From Heyndrickxia sporothermodurans (lineage in GTDB: Bacteria; Bacillota; Bacilli; Bacillales; Bacillaceae_C): a DNA stretch of 64,000 bases. Positions 18,471 to 27,429 of the stretch are shown in pieces. A program made the translations under genes and the position numbers. The first letter of the stretch is position 1. Each line of letters opens with the position of its first letter. The notes beneath the pieces are model-generated. The model saw only the letters and a program-made list of their open reading frames with translations. It searched no databases and was not told where the DNA came from. The DNA lies in assembly GCA_018333075.1 (NCBI GenBank), contig BORH01000001.1, positions 310,001 to 374,000 on the forward strand. Reading direction: 5' to 3'.

Positions 18471-18974
18471 CTAGGTAATCATTATAACTATTAAATCTTT
18501 CGTACCAATTTTTTGACTCGGCTTGCAGTCTTTATGATTCACTTGAATCAACCCTTCTTTTATCTTCCTAACTATTTGGGAGCGACTCCAGCCCATTAAT
18601 CTTTCTGCTAATAGTTTATCAAGTCTAACATCACCTACACTATTTTCAATAGTTATATTCACTTGATTAACTTCCTCTCTACAAAGAGAGTCTAAATCCA
18701 TTATCTCAATCTTATTTTCCTTAATAAATAGTTTTTCTTCTCTAACAACTGCATGTTCAGTATATGCCTTATAAATACTAAGCTTTCGATTCCATGTATG
18801 ATCTTTTTCACATTTATAAATTGCAAACCGAAAAATGTTTTTCCCATTAGAATTATGTCTACGAATCAAGGAATCTTTAAACTCAACTGTTCTTCCGCAA
18901 TTTTTACAATAACGAGTAATAGCAGTAGGAACAACTTTTTCAGTTAACCACCAGGACATTTCAATAATACTCAT
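18471..18974 (-). CDS. Zinc-ribbon protein with C-terminal S4 RNA-binding domain
   Basis: 167 aa. The N-terminal CKNCGRT and the CEKDH pair suggest a zinc ribbon. Residues 115-165 form an S4 domain (RLDKLLAERLMGWSRSQIVRKI, then VNHKDCKPSQKIGTKD). The pairing suggests an RNA- or ribosome-binding protein, but no catalytic domain is present. GAGGTG precedes the ATG. The long leader upstream (18975-19320) contains a terminator and a long hairpin and may control it. Confidence 0.75.
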   Translation of the reverse strand: MSIIEMSWWLTEKVVPTAITRYCKNCGRTVEFKDSLIRRHNSNGKNIFRFAIYKCEKDHTWNRKLSIYKAYTEHAVVREEKLFIKENKIEIMDLDSLCREEVNQVNITIENSVGDVRLDKLLAERLMGWSRSQIVRKIKEGLIQVNHKDCKPSQKIGTKDLIVIMIT

Positions 18975-19135
18975 TTTCCTTCACCTCATTATATTGAATA
19001 GCGCTTCATATCCAAAGAAAGGTAAGCTTTTTTAACCTCCTTGGATTTGCGCTTAAACAAAATACAATTAAAGATAAAGGAACGTCACATCTATTTGGAT
19101 GTTTTTAGTAAAAGTAGCTATTTCAAAAACAAAAA

Positions 19136-19160
19136 AGAGGTTCCCCAAAAGAGAACCTCT
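19136..19160 (-). terminator. Terminator in the leader of the zinc-ribbon/S4 gene
   Basis: AGAGGTTC/GAACCTCT stem followed by T6 on the minus strand, about 160 nt before the start codon. It would end transcription ahead of the gene, so it may be an attenuator. Confidence 0.75.
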
Positions 19161-19179
19161 GTAAGCTTCTATTACTACA

Positions 19180-19314
19180 GATTCGTTCCGTTCCTTTGTA
19201 ATGGGATAAATAGACAGACTTCTCCCTTGGTGAAAAACATATGTTTTTCGAAAAAGTCGTATCTAATTTTTTTAACCATTACAAAGTAAATGTTGGCATA
19301 AGTAATAACGAATC
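19180..19314. repeat. 135-bp long imperfect hairpin element (MITE or structured leader)
   Basis: Nested inverted repeats are centred near 19240: GATTCGTT/AACGAATC at the ends (19180, 19307), CTTTGTAATGG/CCATTACAAAG inside (19194, 19276), a third pair around AGACAGACT/AAGTCGTATCT, and apical GAAAAAC/GTTTTTC. Together they form one long stem. It sits just upstream of the terminator at 19136. This element and the terminator are what the 18975-19395 gap holds. Confidence 0.7.
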
Positions 19315-19395
19315 CTTTCTATCCAAATAGTTAAATAATATATTATCATCTAGAGATAAAAAAATCCATACTTTTTTAAAAATTCTGTATAGATT

Positions 19396-19905
19396 TCAAT
19401 GAATTTGTTTTAATAAAAATACATCTAAATTATTTTTTAGTCCCCACTCATTTATTGTCAAAATTGCACCTTTTCTTTCTATATCCGATTTAAATGAAAA
19501 GTGAAACATATCAACCAGTTCGATTATTTGTCTCATTTGAAAATGACTTACTTTAATAATAGTTGGATTTTGTCTCTTTGTATTTTTTCGATTCAATTCA
19601 AAGATTTTTTTTATGTTTTTTTTAAAATTGATTTCTTCATTTATTAATATAAACTTTAAAAAATTCCAACGACAGGTTTTCGGTATAAAATACGTCTGAT
19701 ATAAAGTCTCTTCTTCGATTAGCCCATTTACCTCATTGCTACAAATCCCTCTTAAAAGAAAATCTTGGCGTATTTCATTTCTTTCCTTCTCGAACTGATC
19801 ATTCAAATACTTAAAGACAAGCAATTCTATTATCACTGATAGGTTTTCATCACCTAAGATTTTCTTACTTTTTAGTAAAATTTGCTCTAATAAATGTAAA
19901 GCCAA
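19396..19905 (-). CDS. Hypothetical protein, 169 aa
   Basis: Begins at TTG 19905 with AAGGAGG 7 nt upstream. The frame is open to 19971, but that extension runs through the terminator of the M42 peptidase gene and has no ribosome site. The product is helical and basic, starting MALHLLEQILLKSKKILGDE, without membrane segments or recognisable motifs. It lies 79 nt after the M42 gene on the same strand. Confidence 0.6.
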   Translation of the reverse strand: MALHLLEQILLKSKKILGDENLSVIIELLVFKYLNDQFEKERNEIRQDFLLRGICSNEVNGLIEEETLYQTYFIPKTCRWNFLKFILINEEINFKKNIKKIFELNRKNTKRQNPTIIKVSHFQMRQIIELVDMFHFSFKSDIERKGAILTINEWGLKNNLDVFLLKQIH

Positions 19906-19960
19906 CCTTCCCCCTCCTTGAATTAACATCTCACCCATATAATATTGAACGTGAAAGAAA

Positions 19961-19985
19961 AAAACCTTCATAATTGAAGGTTTTT
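19961..19985 (-). terminator. Rho-independent terminator after the M42 peptidase gene
   Basis: AAAAACCTTC/GAAGGTTTTT stem. Confidence 0.8.
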
Positions 19986-21039
19986 ATTCACTAACCATTT
20001 CAGACTGTATATAAGCATACAGGAGGCGCTCAGTATTAAAGATTGATGATTCATGTGTACGCTCAAATGCATGAGAGGATTCAATTCCAGGGCCAATTAA
20101 TCCATGAACGATATCAAATCCAGCTCGAATAGCAGCAGATGCATCAGACCCATAAAAAGGATATATATCTACTTTATATTCAATATGATTTTCCTTCGCT
20201 AAATTAACTAAATGCTTACGTAATCCATAATGATAAGGTCCACTTGAGTCTTTTGCACAAATGGAAACTGTATATTCATCAGATGCTTGCCCATCTCCCA
20301 ATGCCCCCATATCTACCGCTAAATATTCGACCGTCTCAGGTGTGATATTAGAATTTCCACCATATCCAATCTCTTCATTATTAGAAATAAGAAAATGGGT
20401 TGTATATGGTAGTTCAATTCCGTTTTCTTTTATATTTTTTATTAAATTCAATAAAATTGCTGTGCTTGCTTTATCATCTAAATGACGAGATTTAATATAA
20501 CCTGAATCAGTAATTTCAACTCGTGGTTCAAATGAAACAAAATCTCCTTCTTCGATTCCTAAAGCGCGTACGTCTTGTTCATTTAATACCTTTTCATCAA
20601 TGCGTACCTCAATATTTTCTTCATTCCGTTCCGCTTTTCCCGCATCTTTGTATACATGAACGGATTGTTGATGCATAAGAATGGTTCCTGTATAAATTTT
20701 TCCTGAGGAAGTTTCAAGCTTACAATACTCTCCCTCAACAGAATTCCAGCGAAAACCGCCAATCATCGTTAATTTTAATCGGCCGTTCGCTTTTACTTCT
20801 TTTACCATTGCACCAAGTGTATCAACATGTGCAGTTAGCATTCGATGTTGTTCTGTATTTTTTCCTGGAATAGTGACAATCAGTCCTCCTTTACGATTTC
20901 TATACATTTCTACATTTAAATCTCTTAAATAATCTTCACAAAAATCAATTACTTTTTTAGTATTGCCTGAAGGACTCGGAATGGAAACTAATTGTTTAAT
21001 TAACTCCATCGTTTCTTTCGTATTGCCATATGTATTCAT
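19984..21039 (-). CDS. M42-family metallo-aminopeptidase, YtoP-like
   Basis: 351 aa. Dinuclear zinc ligands are visible in order: TAHVDTLG (His70/Asp72 region), DDKAS (bridging Asp), NNEEIGYGG (general-base Glu and ligand Glu), VDMGALGDG and the C-terminal ESSHAFERTHESS His. The full set suggests an active glutamyl/aspartyl-type aminopeptidase or endoglucanase-M-like peptidase. B. subtilis YtoP is the closest match I recall. AGGAGA lies before the ATG. Confidence 0.88.
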   Translation of the reverse strand: MNTYGNTKETMELIKQLVSIPSPSGNTKKVIDFCEDYLRDLNVEMYRNRKGGLIVTIPGKNTEQHRMLTAHVDTLGAMVKEVKANGRLKLTMIGGFRWNSVEGEYCKLETSSGKIYTGTILMHQQSVHVYKDAGKAERNEENIEVRIDEKVLNEQDVRALGIEEGDFVSFEPRVEITDSGYIKSRHLDDKASTAILLNLIKNIKENGIELPYTTHFLISNNEEIGYGGNSNITPETVEYLAVDMGALGDGQASDEYTVSICAKDSSGPYHYGLRKHLVNLAKENHIEYKVDIYPFYGSDASAAIRAGFDIVHGLIGPGIESSHAFERTHESSIFNTERLLYAYIQSEMVSE

Positions 21040-21281
21040 AAAAATCTCTCCTAGTTCAGGTATTCATCTTCTCTTTACTCTATTATTATATGGGAATATT
21101 TCGAAATAAAACAGTGAAATGCTATTATTTATTCGAGTTTTCCAATAATAGTGTATAATGAAATAATAGGTTTACTATTCTTAGCGAATAATGAAATGTT
21201 AAAATTTTACATGCTAAACTTTTTATTTTAATCGTCTATAATAAAACTTCAGTGAACTTGTAATCAAAGGAGGAAAACTTC

Positions 21282-21722
21282 ATGGCTGAACACCATTTTC
21301 ATTTAAAAGCCGATTGGTATGGAGGCAGAAATAGTGAAGGAATTATTGAAGCAGGGAACCTCAAAACAAAAATTTCAATTCCACCAGAGATGGATGGTCC
21401 TGGAATAGGAACCAATCCCGATGAAATGCTCCTTGGTGCTGCAGCCACTTGCTATATCATTACACTTGCAGCAATGATGGAAAGACGACAAATTCCAGTA
21501 ACAAATTTAACTCAACATTCCGAGGGGATTGTAGAAGTAGTAAAAGGGATCATTACATATAAAAAAATCATCCATCGTCCAAAGGTCATTCTGAAAAAAG
21601 AATGTAGTAAGGAACAGATAGAAAAAGTAAATCAACTTACAGTACTTGCAGAAAAAAATTGTATGATTTCTAGGGCCCTTCAAGGCAATGTAGAAATTGA
21701 GGTAGAAGCATCTGTTGAATAA
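21282..21722 (+). CDS. OsmC-family peroxiredoxin-like protein
   Basis: 146 aa. The two reactive cysteines of the family are in AAATCYIITLAAMMERR (about 65) and AEKNCMISRAL (about 126). Members reduce organic hydroperoxides in the cytoplasm. AAAGGAGG lies before the ATG. A terminator follows at 21767. Confidence 0.85.
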   Translation: MAEHHFHLKADWYGGRNSEGIIEAGNLKTKISIPPEMDGPGIGTNPDEMLLGAAATCYIITLAAMMERRQIPVTNLTQHSEGIVEVVKGIITYKKIIHRPKVILKKECSKEQIEKVNQLTVLAEKNCMISRALQGNVEIEVEASVE

Positions 21723-21766
21723 TGTAAATTAAAACTTATTATTAACAAAATAACTATCGAATGCGG

Positions 21767-21793
21767 CGAGATGCTATACATCTCGTCTTTTTC
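21767..21793 (+). terminator. Rho-independent terminator after the OsmC gene
   Basis: CGAGATG/CATCTCG stem followed by TCTTTTTC. Confidence 0.85.
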
Positions 21794-21863
21794 ATGCCTT
21801 TACTAAAGCTGTAATTTCATCTTTCATATGTTCTTTAACTTTCCACCTTTCTTCTGGATACAC
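21792..21863 (-). pseudogene. Possible gene remnant, 23-codon C-terminal fragment
   Basis: A minus-strand frame reads VYPEERWKVKEHMKDEITAL... to a stop. The composition looks strongly protein-like, but there is no ribosome site and the frame closes a few codons upstream. It may be the end of a deleted gene. Confidence 0.3.
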
Positions 21864-21915
21864 ATATTTTTTTTGGAAAAACTAAGTGATGATGATAAGG
21901 AGGTATAAATTATTA

Positions 21916-22059
21916 ATGAAAAAAAATCAAAAACCTACTATTGCACCTGGGATAGATGATCAAGAAGAATTAAATAAAGAAGCAACTAAAGAAGAAATTG
22001 AAGATGGAGAATATACGAGTGTCACAACATTCTCCTGGGACGAGATAGATCCAAGCTAA
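21916..22059 (+). CDS. 47-aa acidic small protein
   Basis: AAGGAGG lies 11 nt before the ATG. The product starts MKKNQKPTIAPGIDDQEELN and is rich in Glu/Asp. A terminator follows directly at 22061. Not recognised; small acidic spore-associated proteins often look like this, but nothing here proves it. Confidence 0.6.
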   Translation: MKKNQKPTIAPGIDDQEELNKEATKEEIEDGEYTSVTTFSWDEIDPS

Positions 22060-22060
22060 C

Positions 22061-22090
22061 AGGCAGCTACCAGCTGTCTTTTTATTTTTT
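22061..22090 (+). terminator. Rho-independent terminator
   Basis: Short GGCAGCT/AGCTGTC stem followed by a T-rich tract. Confidence 0.7.
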
Positions 22091-22154
22091 TTGTAGTGAC
22101 GTTCATTCAATTAGAAGATAAAATGAGAATACATTCTATAAAGGAGAGATTTTC

Positions 22155-23138
22155 ATGAAATTAGCTACTATTGGGACAAACTGGATTACGTCTACCTTTA
22201 TCAAATCTGCCCATCAGTCTAATAAGCTTACATTACATGCAGTCTATTCGCGCTTTATTGAAAAAGCTAAAGAATTTGCTAAACTGCATTCAGCACCAAT
22301 CTATTTTAACAACCTAGATGAATTGGCTAAATGTGCCGAAATTGATATCGTCTATATTGCTTCCCCAAATTCTTTACACTTTGAACAAACAAAGCTTTTA
22401 TTAAAAAATAAAAAGCATGTAATCTGTGAAAAACCATTATTTTCAAATATAGATGAGTTTAATGAAGCATACAACATTGCGAATGAAAATGGCGTTTTCT
22501 TGTTTGAAGCCATTCGAAATATACATACACCTAATTTTCATCAACTTAAGAAAGAGCTGCCTAAAATAGGAAAAATTCGGAGTGCCTTATTACATTATGT
22601 TCAATACTCTTCACGCTATGATTCATTTTTAAAAGGTGATATCGCTAACGTCTTCTCCCCAGATTTTTCTGGTGGCGCTCTTGTTGATTTAGGTGTCTAT
22701 CCTCTATCATTAGCAATTCATTTATTTGGAAAACCAAACACATTTTCTTATCATCCTACATTGTTGCATAATGGAATAGATGGAAATGGAACACTTATCC
22801 TCCAATACAAGGATTTTCATTGTACCATTATTTGTTCAAAAATATCACAATCTCACATACCAAGTGAAATTCACGGTGAACTTGGTACTTTTATCTTAAA
22901 TAGTTCTACACCAACTAGTATTGAGTGGATTGATAATAAAACCAAAAATCCTATTGACATAGGTGTTGATCAAGACAGCTTAGATATGGTTTATGAAATT
23001 AATACCTTTATAAATATAATTAAAACAAAGGATAACCAATCCTATGAAAAGTTGAAAAATCTTAGTGAAACTGTACTTTTCATTACTGAGAACTCAAGGA
23101 AAAGCAATGGTATTTTATTTCATGGGGAAAAAGAATAG
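22155..23138 (+). CDS. Gfo/Idh/MocA-family NAD(P)-dependent oxidoreductase
   Basis: 327 aa. The N-terminal Rossmann fold starts KLATIGTNWIT (a divergent glycine motif). The family EKP motif (HVICEKPLF, about 91-99) carries the catalytic-region Lys, and DLGVYPLSLAIHLFG is the typical GGxxxDxGxY-type segment. Such enzymes oxidise or reduce sugars and inositols. The substrate cannot be read. AAGGAGAG precedes the ATG; a terminator follows at 23226. Confidence 0.85.
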   Translation: MKLATIGTNWITSTFIKSAHQSNKLTLHAVYSRFIEKAKEFAKLHSAPIYFNNLDELAKCAEIDIVYIASPNSLHFEQTKLLLKNKKHVICEKPLFSNIDEFNEAYNIANENGVFLFEAIRNIHTPNFHQLKKELPKIGKIRSALLHYVQYSSRYDSFLKGDIANVFSPDFSGGALVDLGVYPLSLAIHLFGKPNTFSYHPTLLHNGIDGNGTLILQYKDFHCTIICSKISQSHIPSEIHGELGTFILNSSTPTSIEWIDNKTKNPIDIGVDQDSLDMVYEINTFINIIKTKDNQSYEKLKNLSETVLFITENSRKSNGILFHGEKE

Positions 23139-23225
23139 AAATTTGAAATTACCTACATATTTGTGTTCGTCATTCTAGTTTCTTGTCATAGCTGATCAAG
23201 AATATTGCTAGTATTTTATCTTAAA

Positions 23226-23253
23226 AAGAGCCTGATATTCGTATCAGGCTTCT
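23226..23253 (+). terminator. Rho-independent terminator after the oxidoreductase
   Basis: AAGAGCCTGATA/TATCAGGCTTCTT stem with T-rich tail. Confidence 0.8.
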
Positions 23254-23282
23254 TTACTTCCTATACTAATAACCTATGAAAC

Positions 23283-23369
23283 TTATAAGAAAGCTAAAAT
23301 CGCTGCTAAAATGAGTAATAAGAGTGTAATCATAAACTTGATAACTGCTTCCGTTATCCTAGCTAACAT
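23283..23369 (-). CDS. 28-aa single-span membrane peptide
   Basis: ATG at 23369 with GGAGG 7 nt upstream. The product starts MLARITEAVIKFMITLLLLI: a short charged head and then one hydrophobic helix to the C-terminus. This size and shape fit spore membrane peptides or type I toxins, and the sequence does not separate the two. The rest of the 23139-23683 gap contains nothing else I can support apart from the terminator. Confidence 0.55.
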   Translation of the reverse strand: MLARITEAVIKFMITLLLLILAAILAFL

Positions 23370-23683
23370 ATTTATTCCTCCATTCCTTAAATATTTTGTC
23401 TATTGAGAGATCCTTCTCTCTATAATAATTTATGATTTTTAGATTTTTTCGTATGGACTAGAGGAAAGACAATCGTGGATTATAATAAAAATAGATAGTT
23501 GTACAAGACAAAAATAGCTTTATCCAAATATAAAAAGGTACATTTATCTAATTGACACTAGTTATTGGTAATAGGTAATTTATGAATTTTTATAATCTTA
23601 AAAAGTTAATAGACTTATGTACGGTCATATGCAATTCTTGTACATACAATGGTTAAAGGAAATTGATTAAAGGTGGTGAAATA

Positions 23684-24190
23684 ATGAACATTATCAATTC
23701 ATTAACAAAACAAATTAGTTCCAATCTTAATCAAATAACAGTTCCTCTTCCATTAAATAAAAATATTTACCCGATAACTAGTCTTAATAAAATAGTCAAA
23801 AAGATTTATACATCTATTCCAACTGTTACGGAAAAGAAAATTGTTACAGGAACTGTTAAGCATGGAAAAAATCTTTTAAAACATTTAGTTATGAGAGGAG
23901 TAAAAAAAATGGTGAATAATAGCATGGATGATTTGTTAAAAAGTTTAGATGCAAAAACAATAAATAACATACAAGATATTGCAAAAAATATTTCGATACC
24001 GAATGCTTCCGCTAATCATACGGTTGATTCTTCAGAAATAACAAATAATGTCATGGATCAAATGCTAAACAATCCCGAAATGACAAAACTAGCTTCTGAA
24101 ACAATGAAGGAATTACTAAAAGATCAAAATACTGTTAACCAATTAAAAAGCGTTCTTTCTGATTTATTATCCGATAATTCCAACAAATAA
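23684..24190 (+). CDS. Hypothetical protein, 168 aa, helical
   Basis: The ATG at 23684 is used because AAAGGTGG lies 7 nt upstream; another ATG 7 codons earlier has no ribosome site. The N-terminal half is basic (VKKIYTSIPTVTEKKIV), the C-terminal half amphipathic helical (NNVMDQMLNNPEMTKLASET, then LKSVLSDLLSDN). No membrane span or signal peptide. Family unknown; it lies in a stretch of small sporulation-like genes. Confidence 0.65.
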   Translation: MNIINSLTKQISSNLNQITVPLPLNKNIYPITSLNKIVKKIYTSIPTVTEKKIVTGTVKHGKNLLKHLVMRGVKKMVNNSMDDLLKSLDAKTINNIQDIAKNISIPNASANHTVDSSEITNNVMDQMLNNPEMTKLASETMKELLKDQNTVNQLKSVLSDLLSDNSNK

Positions 24191-24436
24191 AATTTGATTT
24201 TTATCTTTTATTATTTTTTGTCATTTCCTCAATAAAATGCGAATTAACTTTACTAAAAATTCTATTTCAAAATTGATGTAAACCTATTATTAAATTGTTT
24301 TATTAAACACATATTCATGAATTATCTAAGCTTTCATTAAATAGGATATTGAATTATATAAGGTATTTCAATAAAAATACATGCTAATCTCCTGATTGGG
24401 AATGATAGTAGTGACTTTCCTTAAAGGAGTTTTTTT

Positions 24437-24592
24437 ATGTTGAATATCTCTGAAACTGAACACACTACAGAAGATTCATCAAATATATATTTAGATGAAA
24501 CATACTCCATCTGTCCTAATTGTGATGGATATGGATTTGAAATCGACGCATCGATTTGTGATTACTGCTATGGTGTAGGAAGGGTAAAATGA
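24437..24592 (+). CDS. 51-aa protein with DnaJ-like Cys zinc motif
   Basis: AAAGGAG lies 7 nt upstream of the ATG. The C-terminal half has CPNCDGYGF and CDYCYGVGRV, two CxxCxGxG-type repeats as in the zinc domain of DnaJ, preceded by an acidic Ser/Thr-rich N-terminus. A one-zinc mini domain is likely. Function unknown. Confidence 0.65.
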   Translation: MLNISETEHTTEDSSNIYLDETYSICPNCDGYGFEIDASICDYCYGVGRVK

Positions 24593-24729
24593 CCTATTTC
24601 TACTAAATATAATCTTATGCTTATTCAAAGATATTTAATTTTCAATAGCTTCTATAAATTTATACTTCACGAACAGTACATAATTACTATATAATAGTTA
24701 TGACTAAATAACTAGGAGGAAGAAAGAAC

Positions 24730-24900
24730 ATGATAAGAGAGGATGAACATTTGCTATTTATTAAAGAACTCGGGCGTCTCTTTCAAGATTTCAACCATTG
24801 CGATTGTGAAGAAATCAAACAGGAGATACTAATTGATATAATGCTTTTAAGCAATGTGATCAATCCAGACCATGAACTTTCATTTCGCTCAATCGTTTAG
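24730..24900 (+). CDS. 56-aa small helical protein
   Basis: ATG preceded by AGGAGGAAGAAAGAAC. The product starts MIREDEHLLFIKELGRLFQD and contains HCDCEE. Acidic and helical; not recognised. Its ribosome site and codon pattern support it being real. Confidence 0.55.
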   Translation: MIREDEHLLFIKELGRLFQDFNHCDCEEIKQEILIDIMLLSNVINPDHELSFRSIV

Positions 24901-25070
24901 TTTTCCCATTCTTCCGTATCTTCACTTCCTCTACCCTATTCTTCATTAAAACTCGTACCTTATTATTTTTTTCAACATATCGTATGACCTGTTTTCTATT
25001 ACTTAAAAAAATATAGCGAAATTACATCAAATTTGGTAATATTTGATTATCAAAGCTTGGAGGTATATTT

Positions 25071-25160
25071 GTGAAAAAAATTGCTTTACGCGCTTTCATT
25101 GCTTTCGTCTTTATCATGTTTATATTTATACTTATTATGGAATTCTATCCTTTTTCTTAA
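25071..25160 (+). CDS. 29-aa single-span membrane peptide
   Basis: GTG start with GGAGG 6 nt upstream. Product: a KKIALR head, a hydrophobic helix, and an EFYPFS end. Probably a small membrane peptide; the role is unknown. Confidence 0.5.
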   Translation: MKKIALRAFIAFVFIMFIFILIMEFYPFS

Positions 25161-25454
25161 TAATAAATATTTTTTTACATACAATTTGAGCTGTTTTTTG
25201 CAGTTCTTTTTTTATTTTTCATTGTAAAAATCATTTAATATTTATGCTATCTGGAACTAGCAGTATACATGAAAGTATTTTTTTGGGAAACAATAAAAGG
25301 ATGAAAGGCAGCTATTTACACTAAAACGCCATACATTTTTATAAAGATTAAGACTTTTTTTGAATATCAGAACAAAAAGAAAAACCATAACAGAGAGTTT
25401 TTCATCATCAAAATTTAAACAATACATTTAACTATTAAATAAGGATGGTTTTAT

Positions 25455-25547
25455 ATGGAATTATTATCTGCAATTGTTGGTTTTGGTGTTCCTATACTTA
25501 TTTTCATCATTTCAATTTTTGCTCATTCTTTTAAAAAAATCCAATGA
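25455..25547 (+). CDS. 30-aa single-span membrane peptide, first of a pair
   Basis: ATG preceded by AAGGATGG. Hydrophobic helix from MELLSAIVGFGVPIL, ending in a basic tail HSFKKIQ. The next gene, 28 nt downstream, encodes a similar helix plus TIKKIKSKG tail, so the two look like a co-transcribed pair sharing the terminator at 25805. Confidence 0.5.
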   Translation: MELLSAIVGFGVPILIFIISIFAHSFKKIQ

Positions 25548-25575
25548 AAGAATAAGATAGAAAGGGTTATTTACA

Positions 25576-25698
25576 TTGCTTCATTTCATAAAAGAAATTG
25601 ATAAGTTCCTTCCGTTTATAGGGTATGGTTTTTCATTTTTAGTTTTCCTTTTTGCATTTACCATAGATACGATTAAGAAAATAAAATCAAAAGGATAA
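25576..25698 (+). CDS. 40-aa single-span membrane peptide, second of a pair
   Basis: TTG start with AAAGGG 9 nt upstream. A short amphipathic head (LHFIKEIDKFLPFIGYG) and a hydrophobic helix precede the basic tail DTIKKIKSKG. It follows the 30-aa gene by 28 nt. Two-peptide holin-like or membrane-regulator roles are possible but unproven. Confidence 0.5.
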   Translation: MLHFIKEIDKFLPFIGYGFSFLVFLFAFTIDTIKKIKSKG

Positions 25699-25804
25699 AA
25701 GCAAAATTCAAATAATCTTTACAAATTCTTAATCTTAACTTAATCCAAAGTTTTCCTATTTTTTTTACAATGAATGTGTATCCGAAAACAAGATACTTCC
25801 CCCT

Positions 25805-25865
25805 AAAAATCCATATCTCTAATTTTTGTTATTAGAACATAAAATTAGATTTCTGGATTTTTTTA
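25805..25865 (+). terminator. Rho-independent terminator
   Basis: Long stem AAAATCCAxATCTxTAATTTT paired with AAAATTAGATTTCTGGATTTTT, then a T tract. Confidence 0.75.
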
Positions 25866-25894
25866 TTTTTATTTATTTATAAATATAAATGTAA

Positions 25895-25930
25895 AAAAAA
25901 CTCAACTTCAATGTAGACAGTTGAGTTTCT
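25895..25930 (-). terminator. Rho-independent terminator after menA
   Basis: AAACTCAACT/AGTTGAGTTT stem; T8 on the minus strand. Confidence 0.8.
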
Positions 25931-25944
25931 TTTTAAAAGCAGTA

Positions 25945-26841
25945 TTATCCAATAAACAACCCGATTGCTAATAAAAGACCGAAAATGGTATTCGTTTGAG
26001 CGGTGGATTTCATTGCCATAATCATTTTTACTGTTACACCTTCATCAATAAAACCTTTAATTGCTTTAATAGGAATAGGCAGACTCAAAAATACAAAGCA
26101 TGCCCATGGACTTAATACATTTAAAATAACCAATAGCAGTATCCACAAATAAGCCAGTGCAAAAGATGCACCTAATACATATATCGCATTTCTTCTCCCG
26201 ATTAAAATAGCTAATGTTTTTCTACCACCTTTTGTGTCTTCTTCAATATCACGTATATTATTAGACAAATTGATGGCACCTACTAAAATGGCAATTGGAA
26301 TTGATAATAAAACACTTTGTCCATTTACAAAGCCTGTTTGAATAAAGAAAGAAATTAATATAAACATTGATCCCATACATACACCTGCAAATAGTTCACC
26401 AAACGGTGTATACGCTATTGGAAGTGGTCCCCCTGTATATAAATATCCGATACCCATTCCGATTACACCAATTAAAGCTAACCACCAACTACTAGTCATA
26501 CAAATATAAAAACCAAATACTATTGCAATCGCATAGCATAATAATGCTAATTGTAATACAGTTTTTGGTTTCATACCTTCACGAACAATCGCACCACCAA
26601 TACCAACCGATGCTTCAGTATCCAACCCTCTTTTAAAATCATAATATTCATTAAATAAATTGGTCGCAATTTGAATAAATAAACAAGATAATAGCATAGC
26701 CAAAAATAGCCAAATATTAATATTTTGATAGAATCTTGCAGCTGCTGTACCAATTAGTACTGGTACAAATGAAGCCGTTAATGTATGAGGACGAGTGAGC
26801 TTCCACAACACCTTCAAGTTCTTTTTTTTATTAGTATCCAT
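25945..26841 (-). CDS. menA: 1,4-dihydroxy-2-naphthoate polyprenyltransferase
   Basis: 298 aa, UbiA superfamily, about eight membrane helices. The first Asp-rich motif is NLFNEYYDFKRGLD (about 63-76) and the second NNIRDIEEDTKGGRKT (about 193-208). MenA attaches the isoprenoid tail in menaquinone synthesis at the membrane. Length matches B. subtilis MenA. Single gene with its own terminator. Confidence 0.93.
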   Translation of the reverse strand: MDTNKKKNLKVLWKLTRPHTLTASFVPVLIGTAAARFYQNINIWLFLAMLLSCLFIQIATNLFNEYYDFKRGLDTEASVGIGGAIVREGMKPKTVLQLALLCYAIAIVFGFYICMTSSWWLALIGVIGMGIGYLYTGGPLPIAYTPFGELFAGVCMGSMFILISFFIQTGFVNGQSVLLSIPIAILVGAINLSNNIRDIEEDTKGGRKTLAILIGRRNAIYVLGASFALAYLWILLLVILNVLSPWACFVFLSLPIPIKAIKGFIDEGVTVKMIMAMKSTAQTNTIFGLLLAIGLFIG

Positions 26842-27057
26842 GATTTCCTTTCCTTCCTCTAAAATTTCTTATCCGTCCAATATTTTATCACATCTAGGAA
26901 AAATAGTCGTATAGCAAAAAATGAAAAACTAAACCTTTATTTTATATGCCACTCTATTATGTATTTTAATTAGACCTATTTCTTTTAACAATGCTTCATT
27001 ATACTAATTATATTTTGTTATTATAGCTATTATTTACATTAACTGCTCACATTATAT

Positions 27058-27084
27058 AAAAAAAGTCCCCACAAAATTGTGAGG
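27058..27084 (-). terminator. Rho-independent terminator after cotD
   Basis: CCTCACAA/TTGTGGGG stem followed by T7 on the minus strand. Confidence 0.7.
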
Positions 27085-27123
27085 ATAACAAAGGAATATT
27101 TTTTAAATTTAACATGAAATCAC

Positions 27124-27429
27124 TTAAAAAAACCCAAATGGTCTTGGTCCCGGCGGACAACAAGGATTAACTGGCGCTCCACAGCACATATGTTGTTCAC
27201 AGCATTCATTAACGACAGATTCTGTATGCGGGAAGTAATGCTGATGAGTAATAACATGCTTATTTACATTTGTCGTATGTGTTGGGTGAAAATGCTTTAC
27301 AACATGTGGAAAGATTGTTGTCTTCACTGCATTTTGTGGAGGATCTGATAGTCCCGGATCATATTGCGTTGGAGCAACAGAGGGAGGACAAATAATAGGT
27401 CCACATGCTTTGCCTGCGTGATGATACAT
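27124..27429 (-). CDS. cotD: CotD-family inner spore coat protein
   Basis: 101 aa rich in His, Cys and Pro. The family core is PHVVKHFHPTHTTNVNKHV followed by ITHQHYFPHTESV, and the C-terminus has a Cys/Pro cluster (CCGAPVNPCCPPG). CotD is a sigma-K-dependent coat protein of the mother cell. GGAAGGGG precedes the start. Confidence 0.88.
   Translation of the reverse strand: MYHHAGKACGPIICPPSVAPTQYDPGLSDPPQNAVKTTIFPHVVKHFHPTHTTNVNKHVITHQHYFPHTESVVNECCEQHMCCGAPVNPCCPPGPRPFGFF

Noticed and set aside
19160-19280. 34-aa leader peptide on the minus strand
   Set aside because: No ribosome site; the sequence is explained by the long inverted repeat.
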